22,277 nucleotides of DNA from a virus, in IMG/VR virus record IMGVR_UViG_3300036851_000217, positions 1 through 22,277 of that record; one strand, 5' to 3'. Positions within the stretch are counted from its first letter, which is position 1. Every line of letters begins with the position of its first letter. Position numbers and translations under genes: made by a program. Of this stretch, positions 14,239 to 21,206 are shown piece after piece. Below the pieces are notes generated by a model. It made no database searches, was not told the DNA's origin, and saw only the letters and a program-made list of their open reading frames with translations.

Positions 14239-16017
14239 ATGGCGACATTAGTTAGCGCAGGCGTAAGTGTAACGGTGACAGATGAGAGTTTTTTCATCCC
14301 AGCATCGGCCCCAACAGTTCCATTGATTTTCATCGCAACAGCAGATGAGAAGACACAGCCTGATGGCATAACGCCAGCAGAGGGAACATACGAGCACGAT
14401 GTAATTCGTACCGTCACTTCATTGAAGCAAAGCACAGAGCTTTATGGCTTCCCACGTTTCTTGGAAGATGCAGCAACAGGTGCGCAGTTCCACGGCGATT
14501 GCCGAAACGAATACGGTGTGTTCGCTCTGAATCAGTTCCTGGGTGTAGGCAATCGTGCATATGTTGTACGCGCCAACGTCAACTTGAACGACGACTTCGA
14601 CGCAATTCAGTTGTTGTGGGACCGCAAGGTTGCAGCTCCTGGCGAAGCAAGCGACGTACTTGAAATTTTGATCAGCAACTTCCTTGCTGAGTACAACACA
14701 CAGAACGGTTTCATTCCTGATGATGCTGGATACAAGGTAACCGTAACAGGTGCAGAGCTTGTTACGCTTACAACTGAAGCAACTGAAGAGTTGTTCAACA
14801 TGTACTCCTTCACTGGCACACAAGCAGATTTCATGGATGCGCATTCTGGCTCACCAAATCCTCCACTTGATGTATACGCAGATGGATTCGATCTTCCACC
14901 AACTGGAACATACGAAGGCTACACATACATCGCTGAGAACATTGGCAGCTTCCCAAGCTATCCAGGCGGTGGCACAGTGTCTGGCGAATTCACACCTGCA
15001 GAAGGCAAATTGTTCCTTGAAGCAACATCAGATGACTTCAAGTTCACTCGTGAGTTCTTGTTTGAGACAAGCCTTGGTGCAAATGATGCAGCTCGTCGTC
15101 AGGCAATTGTTCAGGCATTGCAGGCAACGATCAACAGCAACACAGAACTTCGTTCAGAGAACTTCGATTACAACCTTATCTTGACACCAGCCTTCCCAGA
15201 AGTGGTGGACGAGATGTTGGCTCTTGTAGTAGATATTCAAGAAGAGGCCCTTGTCATCGGTGATACACCAATGAACTTGGATCCAGATGGAATTACAAAT
15301 CCATCAACAGGTTGGGCAGCATCTTCAGCACGTCGTGTTTCTTCAAACCTTGCATATTACTACCCATCAGCACTTGCATCAAATCTTGATGGTGTTGATG
15401 TCTGCGTAGCAGCATCTGGTGTAGCACTTCGCACATACGCTTACAACGACAACGTTGCATTCTTGTGGTTTGCTCCAGCAGGTACACGTCGTGGTATTAT
15501 CACTGGCGTATCAATGCTTGGTTTCGTCGAGGGAACACTTGGCACACCAACAACATTCACAGAGTTGAACCTTAACCAAGGTCAGCGAGATGCATTGTAT
15601 CAGTACGCTGCATCAGGCGGCATCAACCCACTTGTATTCTTCCCAGGCCGCGGATTCTTGGTATGGGGACAGAAGACATCAACAGCATTAACAGCAAGCG
15701 CTATGGACCGTGTAAATGTTTCACGTTTGGTCAAGTATGTCAAGCGTCAGCTTCGTCGTAACACTCTAACATTCGTGTTCGAGCCAAACGATCAGCTTAC
15801 ACGCGACAACTTAAAGGCAACAGTCGATGCATTCTTGGGTGATTTGGTTGTCAAGCGTGGCTTGTATGATTACGCAACAGTTTGCGATGAGTCAAACAAC
15901 ACACCAGACCGTATCGACCGCAATGAAATGTACATTGATGTTGCATTGAAACCTGTCAAGGCAGCTGAATTTATCTACATCCCAATTCGCATCGTAACGA
16001 CTGCAACTGAGATCTAA
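14239..16017 (+). CDS. 18: Contractile tail sheath protein (gp18-like)
   Basis: Sheath subunits surround the tube and contract to drive it through the cell envelope. The 592 aa compare with 659 in T4. The N-terminus (VTDESFFIPASAPTVPLIFIAT) fits the beta-rich start of phage sheath proteins. The C-terminal domain carries the family hallmarks: GRGFLVWGQKT near 470, VSRLVKYVKRQLR near 495, FEPND near 513, and the final strand FIYIPIRIV, which reaches a neighbouring subunit in known sheaths. The middle (about 150-350) is the variable outer domain. GAGGAG at 14226-14231 is 7 nt before the ATG. The tube gene follows 43 bases downstream with its own late octamer. Confidence 0.94.
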   Translation: MATLVSAGVSVTVTDESFFIPASAPTVPLIFIATADEKTQPDGITPAEGTYEHDVIRTVTSLKQSTELYGFPRFLEDAATGAQFHGDCRNEYGVFALNQFLGVGNRAYVVRANVNLNDDFDAIQLLWDRKVAAPGEASDVLEILISNFLAEYNTQNGFIPDDAGYKVTVTGAELVTLTTEATEELFNMYSFTGTQADFMDAHSGSPNPPLDVYADGFDLPPTGTYEGYTYIAENIGSFPSYPGGGTVSGEFTPAEGKLFLEATSDDFKFTREFLFETSLGANDAARRQAIVQALQATINSNTELRSENFDYNLILTPAFPEVVDEMLALVVDIQEEALVIGDTPMNLDPDGITNPSTGWAASSARRVSSNLAYYYPSALASNLDGVDVCVAASGVALRTYAYNDNVAFLWFAPAGTRRGIITGVSMLGFVEGTLGTPTTFTELNLNQGQRDALYQYAASGGINPLVFFPGRGFLVWGQKTSTALTASAMDRVNVSRLVKYVKRQLRRNTLTFVFEPNDQLTRDNLKATVDAFLGDLVVKRGLYDYATVCDESNNTPDRIDRNEMYIDVALKPVKAAEFIYIPIRIVTTATEI

Positions 16018-16025
16018 GGTAAATA
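16018..16025 (+). promoter_or_regulatory. Late promoter octamer GGTAAATA before tail tube gene
   Basis: It lies immediately after the gene 18 stop. The predicted start near 16031 gives a ~30-nt leader containing the AAGGA ribosome site of gene 19. Confidence 0.45.
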
Positions 16026-16060
16026 ACAAATAACAGGTCTATTAGTAAGGACAAACAGAT

Positions 16061-16654
16061 ATGGCAACAATTAATGACATCGGCATCCCAGGAGTTGGTA
16101 CTGGTATTCTTCAGCCAAAGTTAAAGCACCGTTGGCGTGCTACCTTTGCAAACCTTGGTGGCGGCACAGATGCGCAGCCTCTAAGCATGCAGGTTGTAAC
16201 TTTCGCTCGCCCATCAGTAGAGTTTGATGAGGTACAGTTGGACCGTTACACTTCACGAGCTTTCGTAGCTGGTAAGTACACATGGGCTGACACAGCAATC
16301 ACACTTCAGGACGACGTCACAGGTTCAGCATCCGCAGTAATTCGCGAACAGATGCAGAAGCAGCAGTGGTTGATCGGTGCTGAAGGTCCATGGCTTGCAG
16401 CAGCAGGTGAAGGTTCACTGTACAAGTTCGTCACATATCTTGATATGATGGATGGTAACGATCAGGTAATCGAGAAGTGGACACTTGAAGGTTGCTGGTT
16501 GAAGTCTGTGGATTACACAGATCTTGATTACTCATCTTCAGATCCAGTAATGATCAATCTTACAATGCGCTTCGACCACGCCCGCCAGGATATCGGCGGA
16601 TACGATCAGGGTCAGGGTGTTGCACTAGGCGGCGCAGGTCGCATTGGTGGCTAA
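16061..16654 (+). CDS. 19: Tail tube protein (gp19-like)
   Basis: Hexameric rings of this protein form the inner tail tube. The 197 aa compare with 163 in T4 gp19. Features of the fold include an early KLKHRWRATFANLG strand, VVTFARPSVEFDEVQL, an RAFVAGKYTW loop and TITLQDDV, with the ITL strand typical of tube proteins. These are followed by the KWTLEGCWLKSVDYTDLDYSSSDPVMINLTMRFDHA block, the common end of T4-like tube subunits. AAGGA near 16047 serves the ATG. It is followed by a strong terminator, which fits a high-copy product. Confidence 0.92.
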   Translation: MATINDIGIPGVGTGILQPKLKHRWRATFANLGGGTDAQPLSMQVVTFARPSVEFDEVQLDRYTSRAFVAGKYTWADTAITLQDDVTGSASAVIREQMQKQQWLIGAEGPWLAAAGEGSLYKFVTYLDMMDGNDQVIEKWTLEGCWLKSVDYTDLDYSSSDPVMINLTMRFDHARQDIGGYDQGQGVALGGAGRIGG

Positions 16655-16694
16655 TAGTACTTCGCAGGAAGCGCTTTAGTTACACGGAAGTAAC

Positions 16695-16724
16695 AATAAT
16701 AGGGCCGAACGGCCCTATTATTTT
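16695..16724 (+). terminator. Intrinsic terminator after tail tube gene
   Basis: AATAATAGGGCC (16695-16706) pairs perfectly with GGCCCTATTATT (16711-16722) across the loop GAAC. The 12-bp stem merges with the T-rich 3' end. The matching A-rich left flank would also allow it to work weakly from the minus strand. Confidence 0.92.
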
Positions 16725-16738
16725 GTCTACAACATTTA

Positions 16739-16746
16739 GATAAATA
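16739..16746 (+). promoter_or_regulatory. T4-late-type promoter octamer GATAAATA
   Basis: It restarts transcription just after the gene 19 terminator. The predicted start near 16752 is two bases upstream of AAGGAG (16754-16759), so late RNA would have a very short 16-nt leader. Confidence 0.6.
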
Positions 16747-16767
16747 CCCATTCAAGGAGCACCATCA

Positions 16768-18135
16768 ATGGCTGTAGACCCACGTAAATTTCTAGTTGCA
16801 GATTGCCCTGTCGATCAAAAGGGACAGTCAAATAATGCAGCCACCAAACGCAATTTCTTCAGTGCGCTAGGTAAGATTGGTGATCTAAATGCACTCAATG
16901 ATGTTGGTGCAGGAAGTATCGGACAAGGCCTTCGTACATTGACACACGTATCGAATGCGATTCGTACAGGACAGAGTGTTGTTCCAGGTCGTGAAGGCAA
17001 TGATATTTTTAACAGCACTTTAGGCCGAATTGCTAACACAGCTGCCAACGCTGTCAACAATGGTGCTAACATTGTATTAGATACAGTTGGATTAGGTGGA
17101 GCATTTGACAAAGTAGCAGGTAGTTTCAATCCAGGTGTTGCAAATAATGCATACGGCGCTGCTAAGCAAGTCTTTGAGAAAGTAAAGCAAGGCAATTTCA
17201 AATCTACCGACATTCCTGGTGCATTCCAAGATTTACAGAATCTTGAGATTCTTGCAAAGGGAATCTTCACACCAAGCCAAACAGCAGAAGCAAAAGCAAT
17301 TCAAGGTTGCGTATCACCATATGCAGCAGATTTGATTAAATTCGCTCCTAAGAACAAGTTTATGTTCATTGTCCAATTCACTTACAGTCCTGCCTATCAG
17401 GGATGGAAGCAGTTGGGAAATGATTTTGCATTCATCGTCAAAACCAGTGGTCGTCCAAATATTGAATTTGAATACGAAGAAGTCAACATGTATAACTTCA
17501 GAACACGTATTCCAAAAAGAACAGTATACCAACCAATTACAATGTCGTTTTATGACGATAACCAGAACAATGCAAACTTGTTTTACACCTCATATCTACG
17601 TGCCATTAGCCCACAAGCTAATATGGGCAATGGCTCTATCCCAACAGTAGAAATGTACGAAGAAGCAAGCATGTCAACTGAGCAGGTATCGGGAACAACA
17701 TTCGGTAATGGTCCATCAATTACGGTTGGTGGTGGTTCACTTGGTGCGCTGAACGACAACACTAAGAACATCTTGAGTGAAATTCGTCTATTCCATATAT
17801 TTGATTATGGCAAGTTGATGAACATCTATCACTTCTATCATCCAAAGATTCTAAACATGAATCTTGACGACCTGAATATGGCTGAGACAGGACAAGGCAA
17901 TGAGTTCTCTCTAGAGTTTGCATACGATGCACTATATGTTGAGCCTAACTATGATGTTAAGAACACAGTCACTTACAACATCACAGATCTGACAGGTGGC
18001 AACAATGCACAATATCCAATTCGTCCTGTGTTTAGTGATCAGCCATCATCAGAAGATGGAACAGCAAACGCACCATCATCTCAGAACATGAATATGATAG
18101 CAGAGGAACTTCCTGATATAATTGTCAGAGGCTAA
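16768..18135 (+). CDS. Second tail-tube-fold protein, probable tube/baseplate junction protein (gp54/gp48-like)
   Basis: The N-terminal ~190 residues are Gly/Asn/Ala-rich and helical. From ~190 a tube-like fold follows: KNKFMFIVQFTYSP, then FIVKTSGRPNIEFEYEEVNM (~222-241), TVYQPITMSFYDDNQNN, and a last LEFAYDALYVEP strand (~384-395). The RP..E(F/Y)(E/D) to ITM.F.DD order mirrors tail tube proteins, so this is probably a tube initiator or cap that joins tube to baseplate, the role of gp54 and gp48 in T4. The length (455 aa) exceeds both (320 and 364 aa). AAGGAG at 16754-16759 is 8 nt upstream of the ATG. The exact T4 equivalent is uncertain. Confidence 0.65.
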   Translation: MAVDPRKFLVADCPVDQKGQSNNAATKRNFFSALGKIGDLNALNDVGAGSIGQGLRTLTHVSNAIRTGQSVVPGREGNDIFNSTLGRIANTAANAVNNGANIVLDTVGLGGAFDKVAGSFNPGVANNAYGAAKQVFEKVKQGNFKSTDIPGAFQDLQNLEILAKGIFTPSQTAEAKAIQGCVSPYAADLIKFAPKNKFMFIVQFTYSPAYQGWKQLGNDFAFIVKTSGRPNIEFEYEEVNMYNFRTRIPKRTVYQPITMSFYDDNQNNANLFYTSYLRAISPQANMGNGSIPTVEMYEEASMSTEQVSGTTFGNGPSITVGGGSLGALNDNTKNILSEIRLFHIFDYGKLMNIYHFYHPKILNMNLDDLNMAETGQGNEFSLEFAYDALYVEPNYDVKNTVTYNITDLTGGNNAQYPIRPVFSDQPSSEDGTANAPSSQNMNMIAEELPDIIVRG

Positions 18136-18136
18136 T

Positions 18137-18595
18137 ATGAGCCTAACCATAACTGGCGAATTCACACCTAAACATCCTGAGAAGTACGTGAGTGGCCGTA
18201 GAGGCAAGAAAAAGATTATCTACCGTTCCTCATGGGAAAGAGAATTCAACAAATTCTTGGATAACAATCCAAATGTTATTCAATGGTCATCAGAAGAGAT
18301 TGGTATTCCTTACGTCAAACCAACATCAAGACGGCACAATAAAGTTCACATCTACTATCCAGACTATTGGGTTAAGTACAAAAACAAACGTGGTGAAATC
18401 ATCCAAGAGATCATAGAAGTTAAGCCAATTGCACAAGTAAACAAGCCATCAACCGTTGGAAAGAAGAAAATGCAACAACTACGTGAAGCTATCACGTGGG
18501 AAATCAATAAGGCCAAATGGAAAGCCGCCACCGATTATTGTAATAAATACGGTATGAAGTTCCGCATTGTTTCGGAAAACAAAATGTTCAGGTAA
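18137..18595 (+). CDS. 4: Head completion protein (gp4-like, endonuclease-type fold)
   Basis: In T4, gp4 (also called 50) acts on the filled head before tail joining. The 152 aa match T4 gp4 (150 aa) along the whole length: PEKYVSGRRGKKKIIYRSSW, FLDNNPNVIQWSSEEIGIPY, PDYWVK, IIEVKP and the final KWKAA.DYCNKYGMKFRIVSE. The candidate catalytic set is E54 (WSSEE), D76 (PDYW), E94 and K96 (EVK), the arrangement of PD-(D/E)xK/TnsA-like nucleases. The start is ATG 18137 with AGAGG 6-7 nt upstream; an in-frame TTG at 18122 overlaps the previous gene and lacks support. Its stop is only 5 bases from the gp16 ATG. Confidence 0.93.
   Translation: MSLTITGEFTPKHPEKYVSGRRGKKKIIYRSSWEREFNKFLDNNPNVIQWSSEEIGIPYVKPTSRRHNKVHIYYPDYWVKYKNKRGEIIQEIIEVKPIAQVNKPSTVGKKKMQQLREAITWEINKAKWKAATDYCNKYGMKFRIVSENKMFR
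18542..18549 (+). promoter_or_regulatory. Possible internal late octamer AATAAATA within gene 4
   Basis: A 7-of-8 match inside the end of gene 4, encoding Asn-Lys-Tyr. It could supply extra gp16 mRNA with a start near 18555, but it is coding sequence and may be chance. Confidence 0.25.
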
Positions 18596-18599
18596 GCAT

Positions 18600-19046
18600 A
18601 TGGTACAGAAAGTAGTCAAAGAAGTAGCAGTAGCACATCCAATGGAAGATATCTTCGAAATTGAAGAAGGTACCACATTGGTTGAACGTGTAGAAACTAT
18701 CCCCACACCGCTTGCGCCCATCCAAGAATATGACGTCAAAGACAATGAGATTGAGAAACAGTTTCAGGAAGTCTATGACGCTGCAATGACTGCGTTTGAA
18801 ATCACATCTGAGTCAGTTCAACAGGTCGAGCCAAAGTTCCGTGCCCGCAATGAAGAAGTTGCTGTTCAGTACTTGACAGCAGCTCTTAGTGCCGCATCTC
18901 AGAAGGCAGCGTTGAAGCAGCACAAAGACAAAGTGTCGATTACAAAAGTCAAAGCAACCACACCCAACACTGTGAACAATAATTTGATCGTTTCAGACAG
19001 AAATGAGCTGTTAAAACAAATACTTAACAAGCCAAAATCTGAATAA
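18600..19046 (+). CDS. 16: Terminase small subunit (gp16-like)
   Basis: gp16 recognises DNA and regulates gp17 during packaging initiation. The 148 aa (T4 164) show the three-part gp16 layout. There is an acidic N-terminal part (EDIFEIEEG). A central coiled-coil oligomerisation region from about 45 (IEKQFQEVYDAAMTAFEITS) ends in KQHKDKVSI, compare T4 LKLHKDMKDI. The short C-terminal motif NTVNNNLIVSDRNELLKQI corresponds to NIQNATVFMGSPTELMDEI in T4. The adjacent gp17 gene confirms it. I chose ATG 18600, preceded by AGGTAA after the gp4 stop, over ATG 18567, which lies inside gene 4 and would add 11 unrelated residues. Confidence 0.88.
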   Translation: MVQKVVKEVAVAHPMEDIFEIEEGTTLVERVETIPTPLAPIQEYDVKDNEIEKQFQEVYDAAMTAFEITSESVQQVEPKFRARNEEVAVQYLTAALSAASQKAALKQHKDKVSITKVKATTPNTVNNNLIVSDRNELLKQILNKPKSE

Positions 19047-19051
19047 CAGGA

Positions 19052-19080
19052 TTGGTAACCTAGTAAATTACCCATATACA
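19052..19080 (+). promoter_or_regulatory. Possible weak promoter TTGGTA-17-TATACA before gp17
   Basis: The -35 TTGGTA (19052-19057) and -10 TATACA (19075-19080), 17 bases apart, each match consensus at 4 of 6 positions. The start would be near 19087, directly at the gp17 ATG. Confidence 0.3.
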
Positions 19081-19090
19081 TAAGTATATG
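19073..19090 (+). promoter_or_regulatory. 7-bp hairpin containing the gp17 start codon
   Basis: CATATAC (19073-19079) pairs perfectly with GTATATG (19084-19090) around ATAA. The ATG is the last three bases of the right arm. There is no Shine-Dalgarno upstream. Confidence 0.5.
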
Positions 19091-20632
19091 GCACGAACAA
19101 GAAATCCCAACTTAAAGAAAGCTAACCAAATCGTTGAGTATACTCACGAGCAGGTGTTAGAGCTTAAGCGTTGTGCTGAAGATCCAGTTTACTTCATCAA
19201 GAAGTACATTCGTATCCAACATCCTATACAGGGATCTATTCCATTTGAATTGTACGACTACCAAGAAGACATGGTTCGATCGTTTCACAAGAATCGATAC
19301 ACTGTAGTTCTTAGCGCTCGTCAGACAGGTAAGTCACAAACAGCAGGTGCATACCTTCTTTGGTTCACAATTTTCCACTTTGACAAGACTGTTCTTGTTG
19401 CATCCAACAAGAACAGCAACGCTATGGAAATGGTTGCTCGTATCAAGTATGCATATGAGAATCTTCCTAACTGGATTAAGCCAGGCATTAAGGAAGATGA
19501 ATGGAACAAGCACGTTCTTGGATTTGATAATGGATCTCGTATTATTTCTGAAGCAACATCCGAGAATTCCGGTCGTGGTCTTTCCATCTCCCTTCTATAC
19601 TTAGACGAATTTGCATTCGTCCCACCAGACGTTCAGCAAGAGTTCTGGACTTCTATCAGCCCTACATTGGCAACTGGTGGTAGTTGTATTATGACGTCTA
19701 CACCAAACGGTGACATTAACATCTTCGCTGAGATTTGGCGTGGCGCTCAAGTCGAAGCAAACGGGTTTGTTCCAATTCGTGTATATTGGAATCAGCCTCC
19801 TGGCCGTGATGAGAAGTTCAAAGAGCAACAGATTGGACAGGTTGGTGAACGTATGTGGATGCAGGAATATGAATGCGAATTCTTATCCTCAGACGCATTG
19901 TTGATTCGTTCACTTGTATTGCAAAACTTGACAAAGGAATTGAAGAACATCCGTCCTAAGTTTGTATTGAAGGAGACAATCTTCTGGAGCGATATTGTAC
20001 CTGGAAGAACATATCTAGTTGGCGTCGATCCTGCTACAGGCATTGGTACCGACTTTACAGTTATCAGTGTATTTGAATTCCCAACTATGCTTCAAGTTGC
20101 TGAATTCAGATCAAACTCAATGTCTACAAATGATGTGTACGATATCCTGAAGAATATGCTGAACTACTTTGTCAAAAAGGAATGTCAAGTGTATCTTTCA
20201 GTTGAAAACAATGGTGTCGGTGATGGTATCATTTCATTGTTTGAAGCAGATGACAGCCAGCCAGATGTTGAATTCGTTTCAGAGCCAGGCCGCAACAAGA
20301 GAGGCATGACAACAACTTCCAAGTCAAAGATGAAGGCTTGCGTTAACCTTCGTGAAATGATTGAAAAGAATACAATGTTTATCAGATCCCCAATGTTGTT
20401 GGCTGAATTAAAACAGTTCGTTCGTAAGCGTGGAGCTTATGCTGCCCAGCCAGGCAGTACTGATGACTGTATTTCATCTGTGTTGGTTATCATTCGTTTG
20501 ATTGAAGAAATTGCTTCGTATGACCAAGCTGCATTTGACAAGTTGTATTCAAATGGTGGCGTTGGTGATGAGTGGTCAGATGGAGACATCCAATATAACG
20601 ACGAGCAATCCTACGATCCTGTAGTATTTTAG
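19088..20632 (+). CDS. 17: Terminase large subunit, packaging motor ATPase/nuclease (gp17-like)
   Basis: It docks on the portal, pumps DNA with ATP and cuts the concatemer. N-terminal ATPase: Walker A SARQTGKS (76-83, Lys82), Walker B LLYLDEF (Asp173, Glu174), coupling motif TSTPNG (203-208). C-terminal RNase H-like nuclease: Asp314 (VGVDPATG), Glu373 (SVENNGVG), Asp459 or Asp460 (STDDC). NPNLKKANQIVEYT (6-19) aligns with LPNLKRANIKTQWT of T4, so the 514-aa protein lacks the ~90-residue N-terminal extension of T4 gp17 (610 aa). In-frame stops at 19061 and 19064, and no alternative start, fix ATG 19088, although no Shine-Dalgarno precedes it. Translational coupling to gp16, 41 bases upstream, is unlikely. 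Confidence 0.97.
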   Translation: MARTRNPNLKKANQIVEYTHEQVLELKRCAEDPVYFIKKYIRIQHPIQGSIPFELYDYQEDMVRSFHKNRYTVVLSARQTGKSQTAGAYLLWFTIFHFDKTVLVASNKNSNAMEMVARIKYAYENLPNWIKPGIKEDEWNKHVLGFDNGSRIISEATSENSGRGLSISLLYLDEFAFVPPDVQQEFWTSISPTLATGGSCIMTSTPNGDINIFAEIWRGAQVEANGFVPIRVYWNQPPGRDEKFKEQQIGQVGERMWMQEYECEFLSSDALLIRSLVLQNLTKELKNIRPKFVLKETIFWSDIVPGRTYLVGVDPATGIGTDFTVISVFEFPTMLQVAEFRSNSMSTNDVYDILKNMLNYFVKKECQVYLSVENNGVGDGIISLFEADDSQPDVEFVSEPGRNKRGMTTTSKSKMKACVNLREMIEKNTMFIRSPMLLAELKQFVRKRGAYAAQPGSTDDCISSVLVIIRLIEEIASYDQAAFDKLYSNGGVGDEWSDGDIQYNDEQSYDPVVF

Positions 20633-20637
20633 TACCG

Positions 20638-20665
20638 TTGACATTGACCCATTATCTAGTATAAT
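20638..20665 (+). promoter_or_regulatory. Consensus sigma70 promoter TTGACA-16-TATAAT
   Basis: Both hexamers are perfect (20638-20643 and 20660-20665) with a 16-base spacer. The start would be near 20672, three bases before the kinase ATG, predicting a leaderless or nearly leaderless mRNA made by host-type RNA polymerase. Confidence 0.85.
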
Positions 20666-20674
20666 CGTGGTATT

Positions 20675-21172
20675 ATGACACTCAATACCGAAGTTACACA
20701 GCCGATTGCAATCATCCCAATTGGTCCTTCTGGAAGCGGGAAATCTACGCTATACACCAAGTTGGTGAAGGATATTCCTGATCTCAAGTCTTTCTCTTGG
20801 GACACTCTGCGCTTGGAATGGTATGACCCGAAAGATTACTCAAAAGCTTGGGCACTCGCCAACAAAGACAAGCAGTTCTATAACAGAGCTCTTGATTTGT
20901 TCATGGAGATGTTGCGCAAGAAAGAGAACATCTATGTCGACAATATCAACATCACACCACGAAGCCGTAGTCAGTTCGTTCGTGCTGCAAAACAGTACGG
21001 ATACAAAGTGGTTGCACAGGTGTTCAATGTGACTGAAAAGACATTGATGGAACGTGCAAAAACTCGCAAGGACAAGTCTGTCCCACACGATGCACTTCGT
21101 CGCCAGATCGAATCTCTCCAGATCCCTGTTCAGGGTGACGGCGAGTTCGATGAAGTGAAACTAGTCGAGTAA
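20675..21172 (+). CDS. Polynucleotide-kinase-like P-loop protein
   Basis: It resembles the 5'-kinase domain of T4 Pnk, which phosphorylates 5'-OH ends of DNA or RNA. Over 165 aa the Pnk landmarks run in order: P-loop GPSGSGKS (17-24, Lys23); SWDTLR (Asp43, compare the catalytic Asp of T4 NRDDYR); DN at 89-90 in IYVDNINITPRSR; and the lid RAKTRKDKSVP (Arg127, Arg131), like KRNSKRGTKAVP in T4. The 3'-phosphatase domain of full-length T4 Pnk is absent. An in-frame stop at 20657 and no other start before the P-loop fix ATG 20675. There is no Shine-Dalgarno. It has its own consensus promoter, so it may be expressed early. Substrate specificity is not deducible. Confidence 0.85.
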   Translation: MTLNTEVTQPIAIIPIGPSGSGKSTLYTKLVKDIPDLKSFSWDTLRLEWYDPKDYSKAWALANKDKQFYNRALDLFMEMLRKKENIYVDNINITPRSRSQFVRAAKQYGYKVVAQVFNVTEKTLMERAKTRKDKSVPHDALRRQIESLQIPVQGDGEFDEVKLVE

Positions 21173-21174
21173 AC

Positions 21175-21182
21175 CATAAATA
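21175..21182 (+). promoter_or_regulatory. T4-late-type promoter octamer CATAAATA
   Basis: A 7-of-8 match 3 bases after the kinase stop. With T4 geometry the RNA starts at about 21188, which is the A of the next gene's ATG. Confidence 0.55.
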
Positions 21183-21206
21183 ATGTGATGAGTGACTCAT
21201 CACATT
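21182..21206 (+). promoter_or_regulatory. 11-bp hairpin containing the start codon of the SWIM gene
   Basis: AATGTGATGAG (21182-21192) pairs perfectly with CTCATCACATT (21196-21206), leaving a 3-nt loop. The left arm contains GTG 21185 and ATG 21188. RNA reading through from the kinase promoter would bury the start codon. Confidence 0.65.

Noticed and set aside
16678-16693. GTTAC/GTAAC 5-bp inverted repeat after the tail tube gene
   Set aside because: It is short, has no T-run and sits directly beside a clear 12-bp terminator. No separate function can be supported.
18567-18599. Earlier ATG (18567) as the gp16 start
   Set aside because: It lies inside gene 4 without a ribosome site. ATG 18600 directly follows the gene 4 stop and is preceded by AGGTAA.
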